Source: Cyanodermella asteris
Taxonomy: Eukaryota > Ascomycota > Lecanoromycetes > Ostropales > Stictidaceae
Length of the DNA: 64,000 bases
Direction: 5' to 3'
NCBI GenBank assembly: GCA_900618795.1
Contig: UYJD01000005.1
Location: 1,344,522 to 1,408,521 of the forward strand
Shown: positions 10,781-23,578 of the stretch, piece by piece
How the letters are laid out: each line of letters opens with the position of its first letter
Numbering within the stretch: the stretch's first letter is position 1
Notes under the pieces: model-generated
The model's input: the letters and a program-made list of their open reading frames with translations, nothing else
Databases searched by the model: none
What the model was told of the DNA's origin: nothing
Made by a program: the position numbers and the translations under genes

Positions 10781-13423
10781 ATGGCGAACCACGGCCCTAC
10801 AATTGCCGTCCCTGACAGCTCACCCTCGAGCGTGAGTGGCCAGTCGCCCCGTGATACACCTGCCACAAAATTGACACACATTTCATCAAATGGGACCCAT
10901 CCGTCCCAGAGCTTCGGCTCTCCTATGGACGATGCAAGCGACCCACCTGCCTTCTACTTACAGCGTTTCGGCGGCGTGGACTGTTTGTATTCACCTGCGA
11001 TTTCCGCAAGCGTCGGCCAAGATCCCTTCATGGCAGATTTGTCCGGAGCTCGAAGACAAGTCCAGGACTCTAAACGCAAGTTGTCAGCTACTGCTAGTCC
11101 ATTTCAACCTGTCAGTATCCCTTACCGTCAAACATAATGTGAATACTAAACAGGCGTTTCAGCGGGTGTCCGAGGCACCGGCTTCGCATGCAAGCACTGA
11201 TGTGAAGATCGATTTCATCCCCGACAGTCTGAACCCGCCTTTAGAGCTCAAAAGGTCGGCGAAAAGAGAGGTTGTTGACGTCGTGCCCCGAAATTCCTAT
11301 TCACACAGCAACCCCCACTGCGCTCTTGCTTCGCAGGATGGACAGCCACAGCTTGGAATGTACTTCGTTCCTGGTCCTTCACGTTACATCATGGTAGCTG
11401 GACTACCTTTGCATTGCCCCCGTCTCTGGCTTGATACCGTTCTAGCTGTAAGTTCACGGGAAGGTTTCGGCGTCCAAGTCTAATCCAACATAGGTTCCTG
11501 CTATCGCGCAGTCAAGAATTGCAGTCAGCGACCACATGGTTTCACATCGCATGGTGATGCTGAGATACGACGACATGCGCTCGGCAGCGGGAGCTCTGGA
11601 GAAGATAACCTCGGAGTTCCCCCATTGGACAAGTGGTTTCGTTACTTCGCAGATCTGGCAAGCCTTTGTCAAGGCGATCTGTGACCCGCTTGTCAGCGAT
11701 TGGGAAGGCCAAGTGCTGGTGAAGATCTCTCTCCTACCTGGCCACGGAGCAATTTCTCTTCTCAACCAGCATGAGCATTTCGCTGCATTCATGCATTCAA
11801 GATTTGCTGTGTATGGAGACATCAGATCCTTGTCATGCATAACCAATTCAGCAGACACTCTTGTGTTCAGGATCGAATTCTGGAGTATCGCTGCTGCTAG
11901 CACTCCTGGTATTCAGCATCAGGCTTCGCCGCTTTCGGTTCGTTCTGTCGCCGCTGATATGTTTCTCGGACTGACCTGCTTTTCAAGATTTTGCGCATGG
12001 AAGTTCAAGCTCTCAACAGCAGAGCTAATCACAATCGGTTCCCGGTGCTGGAAACGCCACTGAAGTTGCTGAGATCTCCACCAGACCCGGCACCTCCCAT
12101 GCAAATGACACTGCACTCGAACAGTTTACCATACTACAATGCCGCCTCAAGTCGATGCTCACCAGTAGATAGCTTTGCCGGCACGTCACGCAAGTGGAGT
12201 TCGCCAGTACCGCGACTTCTGGACGGACCTTCGGCAAGCCACAATGTCGTGGACGTCGAACGAATCCGAAGGGGCCAAGACGTCCGTACCACTGTGAGTC
12301 CTCGTATCACGTACCATCTATCATTCGCTAAGCCCATCAGATCATGCTTCGGAACATACCGAACAAGGTCGATCAGGTATGCTCTCTTGCTACGGCGTGG
12401 AATCAATCTCCTAACCTGTCTAGCCCATGCTCAAGGAGATTGTTGATGAAACGAGCTGTGGCAGATACGACTTTATGTACCTACGGATTGGTGAGAAATG
12501 CCACTGACTGTAAAGGGATTCCGCTGACCAGAACTTTGAGATTTCGCGAACAATTGCAAGTATGTGCAATAAATTTCTCGACAGGCTACCATTGATCTGA
12601 CCGTACTAGCGTCGGGTATGCGTTCATCAACTTCGAGGACGTGAGTATATCCCTCGCCCTGGGCTTTCTTAACTGACCGTCCTCCAGTCACAGTACATTA
12701 TCGATGTATGTGGGCCCAATGTGCCCCTCAATTTCTTTGCTTGAGCTGACAGCTGGCCAGTTTGTCGAAGCGGTCGCCGGCAAGCGCTGGTGGGTAGAAT
12801 CTTCCGACGACTGCTAGCTTTTCGCTGACTTCCGTAGGAACCGTTTCAACAGCGATAAGGTCGCTGAAGTCTCATATGCGAGTGAGCCATGTCTCAAGCA
12901 TCAGGACCCACCTTACAGAGATTGCTAATACTATTTCAAGCCATACAGGGCAAATATTGCCTGGTACAAAAGTTTAGAAACAGCTCCGTCATGCTTGAGG
13001 CTCCGTCCTTCCGCCCAAAGGTGGTTAGACTCGTCTTAGCGTAGATCATGACTGACTGAGACCAGATCTTTCACACGGGTGATGGTCCGCTAGCTGGGCA
13101 AGAGGACAAATTCCCAGCTCCCGATAACGCTTCAAAAATGCGGCGCAGTCTCGAAAACGCCGAGCACGTGGGTGAGTATACTCTGGAGGCTTCCTTGGCA
13201 TGAGCTGACTCTTTTCCGAGGCCTGTTTGCTCCTCGAGTTGGTCAGCGATTCCGCGATGAGCAACGTCGTCGTCGCTCACGGTACGATCGCGGTACTCGC
13301 ATGGCGCAGATAGAGGAGTTCGGTAGCGAGGACGACCTGCACATGCAAGCTGGTCGTCTTTGTCTGGATCCACGCTCGGCAACGCACACAATGTTCCGGG
13401 GCCCTCCGCATGATGCCTACTGA
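10781..13423 (+). CDS. Mei2-like RNA-binding protein
   Basis: Related to fission yeast Mei2 and plant AML proteins, RNA-binding regulators of meiosis and growth. The gene is very intron-rich (about ten introns). Exon 1 is 10781-11110. A central region (about 11390-11900) looks like degenerate RRMs: YIMVAGLPLHCPRLWLDTV, MVMLRYDDMRSA. The diagnostic C-terminal Mei2 RRM is split over small exons at about 12340-13020: MLRNIPNKVD (RNP2), PMLKEIVDE, YDFMYLRIDF, NVGYAFINF (RNP1) and CLVQKFRNSSVM. The tail contains GLFAPRVGQRFRDEQRRRR, common in fungal members. Several introns sit inside the RRM with CTGAC branch sites. The family is secure; exact exon ends in the middle are less so. Confidence 0.88.
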
Positions 13424-14266
13424 ACAAATTTAGTCGCTTTTGTTGCATGGTACATGTTTTCGTCGCAAAGGGTTACGAATGATTGGAGGATTAATGGACG
13501 ACTTTTAGGCGGCCAAATGAGACAGGGCGACAGTTGGAACCTTGGCTGAGGATATGTCATAACTTGGCCCGGACAGGATCTGTTGTACATGGCTTTTGAT
13601 TGCTTGGGCGGCTGAAGAGAGTAATGAGACGTCGAGAAGAGGTTTCGATATGTGTAGCCCAGGTGAACATTGTTAGTTGGGGCAATAAAGCGCTAATGCT
13701 GATCGCGCTTGGCCTGCAAATGTAGCACGCGTTGCTGTACCATTAGCATGCTACTTCGGCTGACTTTGAACTGAACGCCGGCCGATGTCGACTTCTTCCT
13801 TTTGACGAGCAAATCAGCTCTCAATCGAAATGGGCCACCGGCAAATTGTGGTTCTTTGCTTGACGAGCTTGACAAGGTGCTGACGGGCAGGGCCGTTACA
13901 TTCCCGATGGCACGTGCGCACGCCGCGAAACTTCAATATAGAGGAGGAACTGTCTCTTCTGAGCTCAGATGAAAGCGTGAGTCCCCTCTGGATAGTCACC
14001 ACACTAGCAAGTGAGGCACGCGCTGGCTGGGCTATTGTCGGAAAGCCCAGCGCATAATCTTTCGATCTACAGCGTTTGTGGAGCAGGGCACTGGACTCAC
14101 GCGTGTTGCTGAGCAATATCAGCATCTATCCACCTGTGTTTCCGATACCCAGCGCGTTTAAACTCATCTACGATCATATATCAGCTGCCCTACACTCTGC
14201 TGCTCGCCGCTGACAGGAACAAAGTGGGCGACAGTTCTTGTGCCTCACTTGGCTCCATCCTCAAGC
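13424..14266. other. Intergenic region before RMP1
   Basis: About 840 bases lying between the ends of MEI2-like and the start of RMP1. It has one CACGTG at 13911-13916. Open frames on the minus strand are short and of unlikely composition. I see no RNA gene or repeat. Confidence 0.35.
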
Positions 14267-14917
14267 ATGCCAAGTTTTAACGTTGATACCTTGCAACTTT
14301 GCCAGCATGTGCTACAAGCCGTCCGACTTCGTCATGCTAACCAGCATCGTCGAAGCACTTGGTGGAAATGGCTTTCTGTGACTGCAAGACGCCTCAAGCA
14401 TCTTTTATCAAGCCAACACAGGTTGGAAACGACAAGAGCCAAGGAACAAGGCTGGTATCTACTGGCGCATGTCTTGCCCAGTGCATTTGTGTATGTCAGG
14501 AACTCTTATGTAGATGACCAGGGAACTGCTAACATGACAAGGTCAATCACTCAACTCCTCTCCGATGTTCAATTTGCCAACATTGGCCTGGCCATTCTAT
14601 CTACCCTTGGGAGTATCTCACGTGAGCTGAATAAGATGCTCCCATCGAGTTTCACAAAAGCGCCCGAAAACGCTCGTTACGACTCCAGCATCGAAGTTCC
14701 CAGTCTCGCGCACAGCGCCGTAAATGCTGAGGATCTCGGCGAGCGGCTGGCTCGTCCACCAACGCTTGAGGTTGTAACTTCAAAGCAATCAGATACGACA
14801 CCCCAACCGGACATGCAAAGACTCGCATCGCCACGCCATGCGGGACGAAGGAAAGAGCGGACTACATATTCAAAGAAATCGCGAAGCATCGATGATGTCT
14901 TTTCAGCTTTCGGCTAG
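14267..14917 (+). CDS. RMP1: RNase MRP protein subunit Rmp1
   Basis: A protein found in RNase MRP but not RNase P, which acts in 5.8S rRNA maturation and mRNA turnover. The signature helix is clear: RHANQHRRSTWWKWLSV followed by RRLKHLLSSQ, then the second conserved block SDVQFANIGLAIL. The start is the ATG at 14267; the frame opens upstream only at a GTG. A 51-base intron (14491-14541, GTATGT to GCTAACATGACAAG) separates the two blocks. It is a multiple of three with no stop, so unspliced RNA stays open; removing it gives 199 residues and brings AFV next to SITQLLSDVQFA, as in the family. The C-terminus is basic and poorly conserved. Confidence 0.8.
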   Translation: MPSFNVDTLQLCQHVLQAVRLRHANQHRRSTWWKWLSVTARRLKHLLSSQHRLETTRAKEQGWYLLAHVLPSAFVYVRNSYVDDQGTANMTRSITQLLSDVQFANIGLAILSTLGSISRELNKMLPSSFTKAPENARYDSSIEVPSLAHSAVNAEDLGERLARPPTLEVVTSKQSDTTPQPDMQRLASPRHAGRRKERTTYSKKSRSIDDVFSAFG

Positions 14918-14948
14918 AACAATGGTTCAGATTTCGTCAGCAGAATAT

Positions 14949-17936
14949 CTACCCGCACTGTAGCCAGATCAAAGCTCGCGTCAAACACAGGTTCATGACC
15001 AAATGCTGTCCTATCGACCACGCCATCGAGTATAGGTATTTCGGCGAAAAGACCGTCCAAATGAAAAGATGGGTTCGGAGTACCGTGCATGCAGTCATGG
15101 TCGCTGCTAGACTGCAGCTCACAAAACAGGTCATCGCTAGAGCATACTTAATGTACGCTCGCCTCGCATCGCGCTGGGAAATCAGCATTTGAGTGATGGC
15201 CAGGGCCCACCAGATGGGGCCAATCCAATTGCTCACAAAAGTCAGGATTCCCACTGCGACCACATTGTATCCGCTAACACCGTTGTACGCGTTCGACAGG
15301 TCGACTGAGGAGATAGCGTTCGTGCCGCCGAAGGCAAAGAAGCAGGCGTGCTGGAAAACGAGGGCGAATATTGCGAGCTCAACGGGAGAGTAACGGCGAG
15401 TTTCGGCCGGCATAGCGCCTCGCATCTGCCAAAGAATTGCTTCGAAGATAGCCAAGAGAGGGACGTTGTTGACACGAGTTTGTGTAGCTAGAAACAATGA
15501 CAGGATGTCGCGGATGGCCGCCAGATCTTCTGTAACACATTAGTTCATCTTGGTCAAGGAGTTTCCGCAGCGAATTTACCCTGAAGACAGTGCGAAATCT
15601 TTCTCGAAGCGCTTGTGAGTGGCAAAGCGCAGCCTAAACACACGCCTACCAATGCAAACACAACTCGAGCCTGGCCAACGAGGCTCAAGGGGACCGCGAA
15701 GAAGCTCAAGACGTTCTCCATACCAGCGAGCAGCTCCGGAGCGTCAGCCCGTGTGAACGCAATCTTGAATGCGGCTGCGCAAAACCCTAGGCCTATCGCA
15801 AACACCCACGTAAAGACACGTGAAGGTGTTAGGTTTCGGCGCCATATCATTCGAGCACTGAAAAACGCATAGGTGCCGAGAGTGAGTCCCCATAACTCGG
15901 CAGTGTGCCTCCTGAGGAAGACTCTTGCGATATCTGGACTTCCGGCGTGCTTTTGGCCCGTCTGATTCCACCTGCGAGTGACGCGTAGGAGGAACAGAAC
16001 GATGATGAATGATGTTAAGCTCTGGCGACTGAGTGTCTTTTGGGAAGGACTGGTTCAAAGTCAGGAGAAATCCACGGTCGCTTATGTGCCGACTTACTGG
16101 AGAAGGAACCAGCAATAGGCTACCAAAGAAGTGCTCCAGTACCAAAAATGGTGCTCTTCTTCCACGAAACTGCTCGCGAACATCATGACGCCGTAGAGTC
16201 CGGCTAAAAATCCCAAGACTTTGAGACCCTGCTTGTCGCGGGGTGTCTCAAGACAGTTTACCAGTGCCCAAATCGACGCCACTGAGGTTATGGTGGCCAA
16301 GGCAATGCCGGTGCCGAGGTGCGCCACATTATAATTGCTTGCTGTGGAGCTCAGCATTCTTTGCGCTGTCAGCAAGTACTGCAGGATGTCAGTGATGTGT
16401 TTGGAGCTGCGCAGGATAGCGTACCGCATATAGGTAGTCGAGCTGGCCGGCTTCTGATATGTCTAATTCGCCTCCTTTCTGCGCAAGCCAACCGCACTGA
16501 AGACGATTAAGTTCCGAGGCAATGTTTTCGCAGTCGACCTGATGAAGCTGAGAGGGTTCGAAAGAGCTGTTGCCAATGGTCTCTTCCATTATTTTGTGGA
16601 TCTGTCGTACATTTTGGGCAACAAGGTGAATCTGCTGGTTTTCTTCGTGTGGTCAGCGCGGGAACAACGTCGGGCAGCCAGTGCGCGAAAGTACCTTTGC
16701 TCCATAGCTTCAGGAAAGGTCTTATGAAGACGCCCAAATTGTTCAGCGGTACAGGAAATCCAAGCAAGCCAGCAATAGTAGGCGCGATATCGGACTGCTC
16801 CACGACCTCATAATACTCGAAATCGCTCCTTGGGCTTGTTGGAGAGGCGATGCTCATGTTGAGAGCCCGTAATTTGGGCGACATAAATACCAAAGCAGGT
16901 GATGTCTCACCAGGAGCGGCGCCGCCATGATTCCCAGCCTCATTCATGCCATGATCGCCACAGATAACGAAAAGTGATGACTCCAAGTGGGGATAGGTTT
17001 CCATTCCTTGGTAGATGCTTTTGACAATTTCGTCCATTTCCCGCTGCTTCGGAACCATGTGAGGACTGCCGCACATCTTTCAGTGATCGTACGGGCAATG
17101 CAAGCGTTCTAGGGACATTACCTTTCAGGGCCGGACTTGTGTCCTATGTGATCTAGTCCGAGATAGTGCAAGAACCAGCCGTTCCAGTCATCTCGCTGCA
17201 GCTCATCCATCACATGCCTTGTGACGTTGTTATCCACTTCGGTAAAGTCCTTGGACAATTAGCCACTGCATCTGTATACACTGCCATGGCTTTGACTACT
17301 CACCGACACGAAGAAGCTCGAAGTGCCATCATGCCGCTCAAAGAAGCCCGGGAATAGTTTCAACCAGGTGTCGTCGCCATACATGACCAACTTACCATTG
17401 GGAAGATGCCGCAGCTGATTGAGCCAGGTATCCATGTGGGCAAGAGTGGATGTGGTGTCGGACTCTGCAAAGTTGAGAATGACATCAAGAAACGAGGGCA
17501 CGGATCCTGTGGTGATTGCCTTGACTTTCGGCATGGTTATGGTAGGTGAACTCGCATGAGCCGTGAACGGCATAGCGTTGCCCTCTCTGATCAGTCTTGA
17601 GACAAGTTAACGATGATCTCCCGAAGCTTTCGATCAGATCTCACTGCTGGACATAGGTAAATCCCGAGCCTTCAGCGTATACAAAGTCACTGGAGCAATC
17701 AGTCAGGTGCCACGAGAAGAATGCGATAAAGTGAACCTTCTCAAAGCATCAACGACCATGAATATGACGCGATCAAATATGGCGCCGGGAGTCTGAAGGC
17801 GCTCGGAAGGGCTGAATTCATTTCGGCCGGCAATGAACGGCTTGTACGGGAAGAAGCCACTTGCAAAGACGAGTATGGCGACAGGCAGAACTACATTGCA
17901 GACGACGAGCGTCCACTGGTAATGGATGTGGACCAT
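14949..17936 (-). CDS. LAS21: GPI ethanolamine phosphate transferase 2 (Las21/Gpi7)
   Basis: An ER membrane enzyme that adds ethanolamine phosphate to the second mannose of GPI anchors (PIG-G side of the family). The gene has several short introns. The start at 17936 gives MVHIHYQWTLVVCN, a first membrane segment, then FASGFFPYKPF typical of Gpi7. The alkaline-phosphatase-like catalytic domain includes VIFMVVDALR, AITTGSVPSFLDV, YGDDTWLKLFP, LDHIGHKSGP and ICGDHGMNEAGNHGG (metal ligands). The last third (below about 16430) is a string of hydrophobic helices. Upstream in-frame sequence to 18053 exists but lacks family resemblance. The stop at 14949 lies 31 bases from the RMP1 stop, tail to tail. 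Confidence 0.92.
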
Positions 17937-18407
17937 TGTCGCAGAGCAGATCTCGAGGTTGACGCATACCAGCGGAAGGTCAGTGTAATTATTCTCACGT
18001 CTATTGCACCTCTTGAATTGAATCCACGTTGCGCATCGCATCACCTCGGACATACGTCGGCCCTAAATTGGATATTTCTATTTTCGAACCTTCGTCCTAG
18101 AGTAAGGTGTAGTTTACCCATACCATTTCCACCGAAGGCCGCTAAGTCCTGCATGCACGTGCACAGAACAAGTTGAAAATTTACCAATCTGGTTGAATAT
18201 ATGACCTGACGAAGTTTCCCCTACCCTTGCGGCTATTTGCATAATCACCAGGTCTTATGCACGAGCGCAACACCCACAGTGTTGATGACGAACCCAAGCT
18301 AGGGCTTTATCAGTTGTTTCACCCAAAAGACGCCTGCGCTATGCGTAAACTTTGATCATCTGGTGTGTTGTTACAAGCTCCTCAGGTGGCCTTACCACGG
18401 CTGGAGG
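17937..18407. other. LAS21 promoter and MTO1 3' flank
   Basis: This gap of 471 bases holds the LAS21 promoter (transcribed leftward) and the 3' end of MTO1. It includes CACGTG at 18156-18161, about 220 bases upstream of LAS21. No gene is seen. Confidence 0.35.
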
Positions 18408-20396
18408 CTAGGAGACAATATTCTCCTCGATGGATGTTTTGCTTGGCGACCTCCTCGCATGTGCTAGCAGGTATAGGAGCCCAGCCGGTGTCATCCCTTC
18501 ACAGCGGCGGGCCATACCAATGCTATCTGGCCTTACCAAATCCAAGACCCTCTTCTCTTCTGTGCTTAAACCATGGATCCTTTCGTAGTTGATGTCCAGT
18601 GGTATTCTCAAAAGCTCATCACGCTCCGAGTTGCTGATCTGAGTCGCTTGTCTCTTCATATAAGGCGCATAGATGGCCTCGAAGGTGACTTGCTCTTTAG
18701 CCCGGTCAGAGAAACTTCCGAGGGACGGAATATCTTTGGCGAAGGCCTCTATAGTAGCTCCGGGAAGGCGCAAGATGTCCAGTCCAGTGCGTACGGTAGA
18801 ATCAGTGTGAACTCGGAAACCCCTTTCAGCCCATTTGGGCGAGCTCATTTTCAGATCCATTATCACGGCAGTCAGACTTTTGACCTCTCTCTGCAGGGTA
18901 TCAAACACTTTCCAGCGAGCATCCTTGACTATACCGGCTTCACGCCCCTTTTGCGTGAGACGTAGGTCTGCATTATCTGCACGTGCGCTCATGCGGTATT
19001 CACTTCTTGATGTGAACATCCTGTATGGCTCACTTACGCCTTTCATGATGAGATCATCGATCATTATGCCGATATAACCATCGCTCCTGCTGAGTACCAT
19101 GGCTGGCTTACCAAGAGCACTGAGTCCTGCGTTGGCGCCTGCGATGATGCCCTGGCCAGCGGCTTCTTCATAGCCTGTTGTTCCATTGATCTGACCCGCC
19201 AGGAAGAGTCCGGCAATCGGCTTGGTCTCAAGTGTTGATCGAAGGTTTCGAGGATCAACGTAGTCGTATTCCACCCCGTAGCCTGGCTGAAGCATTGTGA
19301 CTTGCTCGAGACCGGGTATTGTACGAAGCATGGCCTCTTGTGCTTCGGCAGGTATCGTCATCGATATCCCGTTTGGATATACGACATCCGTGTCGAAGCC
19401 TTCTGGCTCGAGCCACACGATGTGTCTGTCCTTGAGCGGAAATTTGACAACCTTTGATTCTAGGGATGGACAGTATCTGGGACCTTTCACTGTCTCTCGA
19501 ATGTGTACGGTCTTGTCAAGATTCGCCCGGATGATGTCATGTGTTGATGGATTTGTGTAAGTTGCGAAGCAGCTGAGCTGATTTTGAACCGTGACTTGCT
19601 TGTTCACAAATGAGAATGGTCGGGGAGGATCATCGCCAGGTTGTTCTTCCAGTGCCGAGTATGAAATTGTCCTGCCGTCCAAACGAGGTGGTGTTCCGGT
19701 TTTCAGTCGCCCAATTTGAAAGCCAGCTTCCCGGAGAGACTTGCTTAAGCCGAGCGTGGCAGCCTCGCCAATGCGTCCACTGGGATACGTCTCCATGCCA
19801 ATGTGTATCTCGCCTCCAAGAAACGTCCCCGTGGTGATCACCACACTCTTGCATTGTATTACTTCGCCGGATTCAAGTCGAAGTCCGCTGATTTTAGGGC
19901 CTAGCGGGCCATCCTCTGTGAGGATGTCAGCGGCTTTTCCTTCACGCACTTGTAGACCGGGCGTGCGGAGTATTTCCTCCTTCATCTCTGCATGATAAAG
20001 CTTTCGGTCGATCTGTGCCCTCGGGCCCCAGACAGCCGGACCTTTCTTCTTATTGAGCACCTTGAACTGTAGACCGGCTCGATCGACAATGCGACCAGCG
20101 AGCCCGTCGAGAGCATCAATTTCACGGAGAATGGTGCCTTTTCCAATGCCCCCAAATGAGGGATTGCAAGAGCATACTCCCAGATTTGACTCTGAGGGAG
20201 TTACCAGAATAGTCGAGGCGCCGGTCCTCGCTGCCGCCGCTGACGCTTCGGTCCCGGCATGTCCACCTCCAACTACAACCACGTCTGCATTGTAGACGGA
20301 TCGGTCACATTCAGTAGCCAAATACCTTCGAGCAGGTGTGATGCAACGATCGATGAAACGGATACGAGGACGTGCTCGTAGCACAGCTGTGCGCAT
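18408..20396 (-). CDS. MTO1: Mitochondrial tRNA-modifying enzyme Mto1 (MnmG)
   Basis: The FAD protein that, with Mss1, makes the 5-carboxymethylaminomethyl group on wobble U34 of mitochondrial tRNAs. One uninterrupted exon encodes 662 residues from the ATG at 20396; the frame extends to a TTG at 20426 that I did not use. The first ~35 residues are Arg-rich, as in a presequence. Next comes the Rossmann FAD motif [13 protein letters not shown], then the [11 protein letters not shown] loop, [64 protein letters not shown] and a GidA-associated C-terminal helical domain with [11 protein letters not shown]. It is the longest intronless gene here, in an otherwise intron-rich region. Confidence 0.96.
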   Translation of the reverse strand: MRTAVLRARPRIRFIDRCITPARRYLATECDRSVYNADVVVVGGGHAGTEASAAAARTGASTILVTPSESNLGVCSCNPSFGGIGKGTILREIDALDGLAGRIVDRAGLQFKVLNKKKGPAVWGPRAQIDRKLYHAEMKEEILRTPGLQVREGKAADILTEDGPLGPKISGLRLESGEVIQCKSVVITTGTFLGGEIHIGMETYPSGRIGEAATLGLSKSLREAGFQIGRLKTGTPPRLDGRTISYSALEEQPGDDPPRPFSFVNKQVTVQNQLSCFATYTNPSTHDIIRANLDKTVHIRETVKGPRYCPSLESKVVKFPLKDRHIVWLEPEGFDTDVVYPNGISMTIPAEAQEAMLRTIPGLEQVTMLQPGYGVEYDYVDPRNLRSTLETKPIAGLFLAGQINGTTGYEEAAGQGIIAGANAGLSALGKPAMVLSRSDGYIGIMIDDLIMKGVSEPYRMFTSRSEYRMSARADNADLRLTQKGREAGIVKDARWKVFDTLQREVKSLTAVIMDLKMSSPKWAERGFRVHTDSTVRTGLDILRLPGATIEAFAKDIPSLGSFSDRAKEQVTFEAIYAPYMKRQATQISNSERDELLRIPLDINYERIHGLSTEEKRVLDLVRPDSIGMARRCEGMTPAGLLYLLAHARRSPSKTSIEENIVS

Positions 20397-21211
20397 TTTC
20401 GTCGCCGCGTCTGTAAGTTGATGCAACAGCAGAGCTTATTGAAAGATCATGATAATGACAATATGATCTTCAAGCCCATGCTGCAGTAGCCGACGAGGAT
20501 ATCCGGGGCAGGTTGAAGCATAGACAAGGCTGCGCGAAGGAGACTCTCCTTACGTGTAGACAAGGGGCAGTCGATGTCACCACGCGAAGATGAGATGAGA
20601 CGAGCAGGACAAAAAAAGGTTTCGGTGTTGCCTTCCGTGTCGCGGCTCCTCGGGCTCCTCAGCGGCCTTGGCTCGCTTGGTTCACAGAGTAGAACGGATA
20701 AGCAAGGTTCAAGACTGGCTCTTCGAGCTTCACCGAGCTGACGCACAGGGCGAGTTGGCGAAGCATCGTGTTCACTTTTTATGTCCACGGCTGCTCTGGA
20801 TTTGTCTCAATGGTGGCTTCCGTGGTTACTGTCCGCCTTCAACATGCTTGACTTCGAGTTATCATGTCCCATGTGTGCCACTCTTAGATCACCAACAATT
20901 TGCGTCGGAACATTGCCTTCAGTCCGATACACTCTTTGAGGCCCCGTTCGAACGACTGCGTCACAGTGTCGTGACTCTCGTCAGATCGTTGGCCACTTGC
21001 GGGACGGTTCGATCTCGATCTACGCAATCCGCTCTTTGCAAGAAATCCCCATAACTTCGCTCGCATCCGCTCGACAATTCACGACATTGCTCCTGTGTGA
21101 AGGCTTTCTGCCGCCATTGTGTTCCTCAATAATTCCGCTGGAAATTCTTTCCATCAGGAATAGCCGGCTAGAAAGTGGTGAGAGCTCGCGATCTGGCCTC
21201 ATAGTCCTGCC
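20397..21211. promoter_or_regulatory. Divergent region between MTO1 and Zn2Cys6 gene
   Basis: About 815 bases. No coding sequence of family resemblance. It should hold both promoters; no repeated or palindromic site stood out. Confidence 0.35.
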
Positions 21212-23434
21212 ATGCGTACTAACTATACCCAGGCGATCAAAGTCTTCAGAAAAATGGCCGCTGAAAGAAGCCAAAGGCAATCATCTGCATCTCCATTGAG
21301 CCCAAAACGACCACCTTTGCCAACAGGTAGAGCCAAAGCTTGCACAAATTGCCGCCAGGTAGGCCTCGAAATGAAACTAAGTGCACGGAGTCATCGCTAC
21401 TAACCAGCATAAGGTCAAACTAAAGTGTAACGCTAGAGACACCTGGCCAAAGCCATGTTCTCGATGCAAAAATCAAGGAGCACACTGCAGGATGGACTCG
21501 GCTTTCCGTAGAGTCCCTGCAAGGAGACAATTGGAAGAGGTCTCTAAAAAACTCAACCACCTCCAGCGTCTGCTAGACTCCACTCAAAGCTCTCGGGAGC
21601 CGCCGGCGACCCGCGCGGTATACACGAAAAGCCCACCGGTCGGCTCAGACGCCAGCACTGATACTTCAAGCAGCGTCAAAAAGAACNNNNNNNNNNNNNN
21701 NNNNNNNNNNNCCTGGTTTCACTCCGCAGTTGCCGCTTCCGGGTACGGCACCGCGACAAATGCCGCTGTCTGTCGCGCAGCCTGGCTTCCTACATTTACA
21801 GGATGAGGATTCGAATAGTTCCTGGACTCTTGGTGGCGTCACAGTGACATACAGTGTGGCAAAGGACTTATTCGTCCACTTCAATGAACACAAATGGCAC
21901 CATATTCCGGTCTTGGAGCCTTGTACTAGCCTCCACCAGCTGCACTGCTCCAGCGATGTCTTGTTTTGGACTATCATCATCCAAGCCGCCCGTAACCATG
22001 GTCACTATAGCTCCTATTACGTCGATTTGCTCCCACATCACCGAATCTTGATAGGAGCCAGCTTGCTTGGGGTACGTACGCTGACTGCGAGAATTCCCCA
22101 AACTTACGTTTGTGTAGAATTACAGCATCGAGACTCTCCACGCTATTCTGCTCATCTGCACCTGGCCCTATCCGAACCCCCGCCAGACTCCAGAAGAGTC
22201 ACATGCGAGGGTTGTCCGTAATCGTGATGCTTCCTGGATGCTTCTCGGCGCAGCTATCCATATGGGCACCATGATGGGTCTTCATAAACCGGGTCGACAA
22301 GACGAATTTGGATTCGAGACCTCAGACCATCATCGTGGCCGTGGGAGCGAGCTTCATACGCGCAATGTCACGTGGCTGTACATTTTCCAGCTCAGCACAA
22401 GTCAGAGCTCATGGTTGGGCGTGGCACCGCCCTTGAATGGGCCAAGTCACATGGACACGATTGCTACACTTTGCCAAGATGAGTCCATCCCTGAATGGAT
22501 GCGGGCAAAAGCAGATATACAACGTCGTGTGGTGCAATTTACGACCCAGCTAGACACGACTCTTGATTTGCGCACTCGCAGCTCACTGATTAGGATGTTC
22601 GAGGAGTACCTGGACCGTGCTAAAGAAGTTTTTCACAAAGTATGGTCTCAAGGCCTAGAGATCGAATACCAGGGCGCAAAACTGTACCTGTACGGCATTG
22701 CATTTGTCAACTCACCACCAAGCCTTGGTTATCGACCGGTAGAAGACCCTGGAATTACTGCGCGAAACATTTTGCAAAGAGGTCTCACGGCGGCGGCGCA
22801 AATTTGTCATACTGCCCTGAACATGAATTTTACAGAGATTCCCGTTCCGCCGACCCAGCCACAACTTTCAAGCTATACATATCAACTGGGCTGGTACCCG
22901 AAGCGTTTTAACTTGACGGTCGCTTTTGCAACCATCTTTCTGGCGTGGTTTTTGGCCGTTGACAAGAAAGCGCTAGATACAGACCGTGAGCTCGCCCGCA
23001 AGCACATGGATGACGTCCGTCAACTTTATGCGACCTTTTATCATTCCCAGGAGCATTTGAATATAGGCAAGAAGCTCGCAAATCTGGCAGCTGCGCCTAT
23101 AACAGCTCCGAAATTGACTGTCAGCTCACGATTGGGAGCGTCTTTCATGTATTCTTACAACAAAATGTACAGATACATGCGATCTCCCGATAATGACGGT
23201 GAACAAGAGCGAACACGCTCGGTTCAGGCAGCCTGCGAGAGTCAAATCCCGGCCCCACAGCTTCCTCGTGGACATTCCGAACACGACCTGAACACGGCTT
23301 CGCTGGACAGCGACGCCACTCTCGACAGCATCGCCGCGCTGCCAGAGTCCTGGGACTTGCCATGGTCAGAATGGGATCCGGCGATGTTCGAAGAGCTTCA
23401 AAACATGACTTGGGATTACATGCCGTGGCCTTGA
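21212..23434 (+). CDS. Zn2Cys6 transcription factor, interrupted by assembly gap
   Basis: A fungal-specific regulator with a binuclear zinc cluster: CTNCRQ joined across an intron (21359-21413) to VKLKCNARDTWPKPC and CSRCKNQGAHC, spacing C-x2-C-x6-C-x9-C-x2-C-x6-C, as in Leu3-type factors. A basic linker and short coiled coil (RQLEEVSKKLNHLQRLL) follow. The middle and C-terminal parts (about 21730-23434) form a fungal transcription factor domain with a second intron near 22072-22116; it joins to NYSIETLHAILLICTW and then WMLLGAAIHMGTMMGLHKP. A run of 25 N at 21687-21711 interrupts the linker, and the frames on either side do not match across 25 bases. Start could be 21212 or the internal ATG at 21254. 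The target genes are unknown; no neighbouring pathway cluster suggests one. Confidence 0.85.
21687..21711. other. Assembly gap of 25 N
   Basis: Twenty-five undetermined bases inside the linker of the Zn2Cys6 regulator. The flanking coding frames differ, so the true gap length is probably not 25 modulo three, or an intron end is hidden in it. Confidence 0.99.
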
Positions 23435-23578
23435 CCATTTAATTGCTACAAGGCCGCAAGTTTACAAGCAGCGAAATTTTTTAAAAAGGGGAAGCGGTGA
23501 CGATACAGATTTTCGAACCTGACATCGACATGAATTTTTGATGCCAGCAGCAGATGTGATCGGGCTATAAATCCGCCT

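Noticed and set aside
23500-23540. Possible tRNA B-box (GGTTCGAAA on the minus strand)
   Set aside because: The flanks do not form an acceptor stem or A-box at the right spacing.
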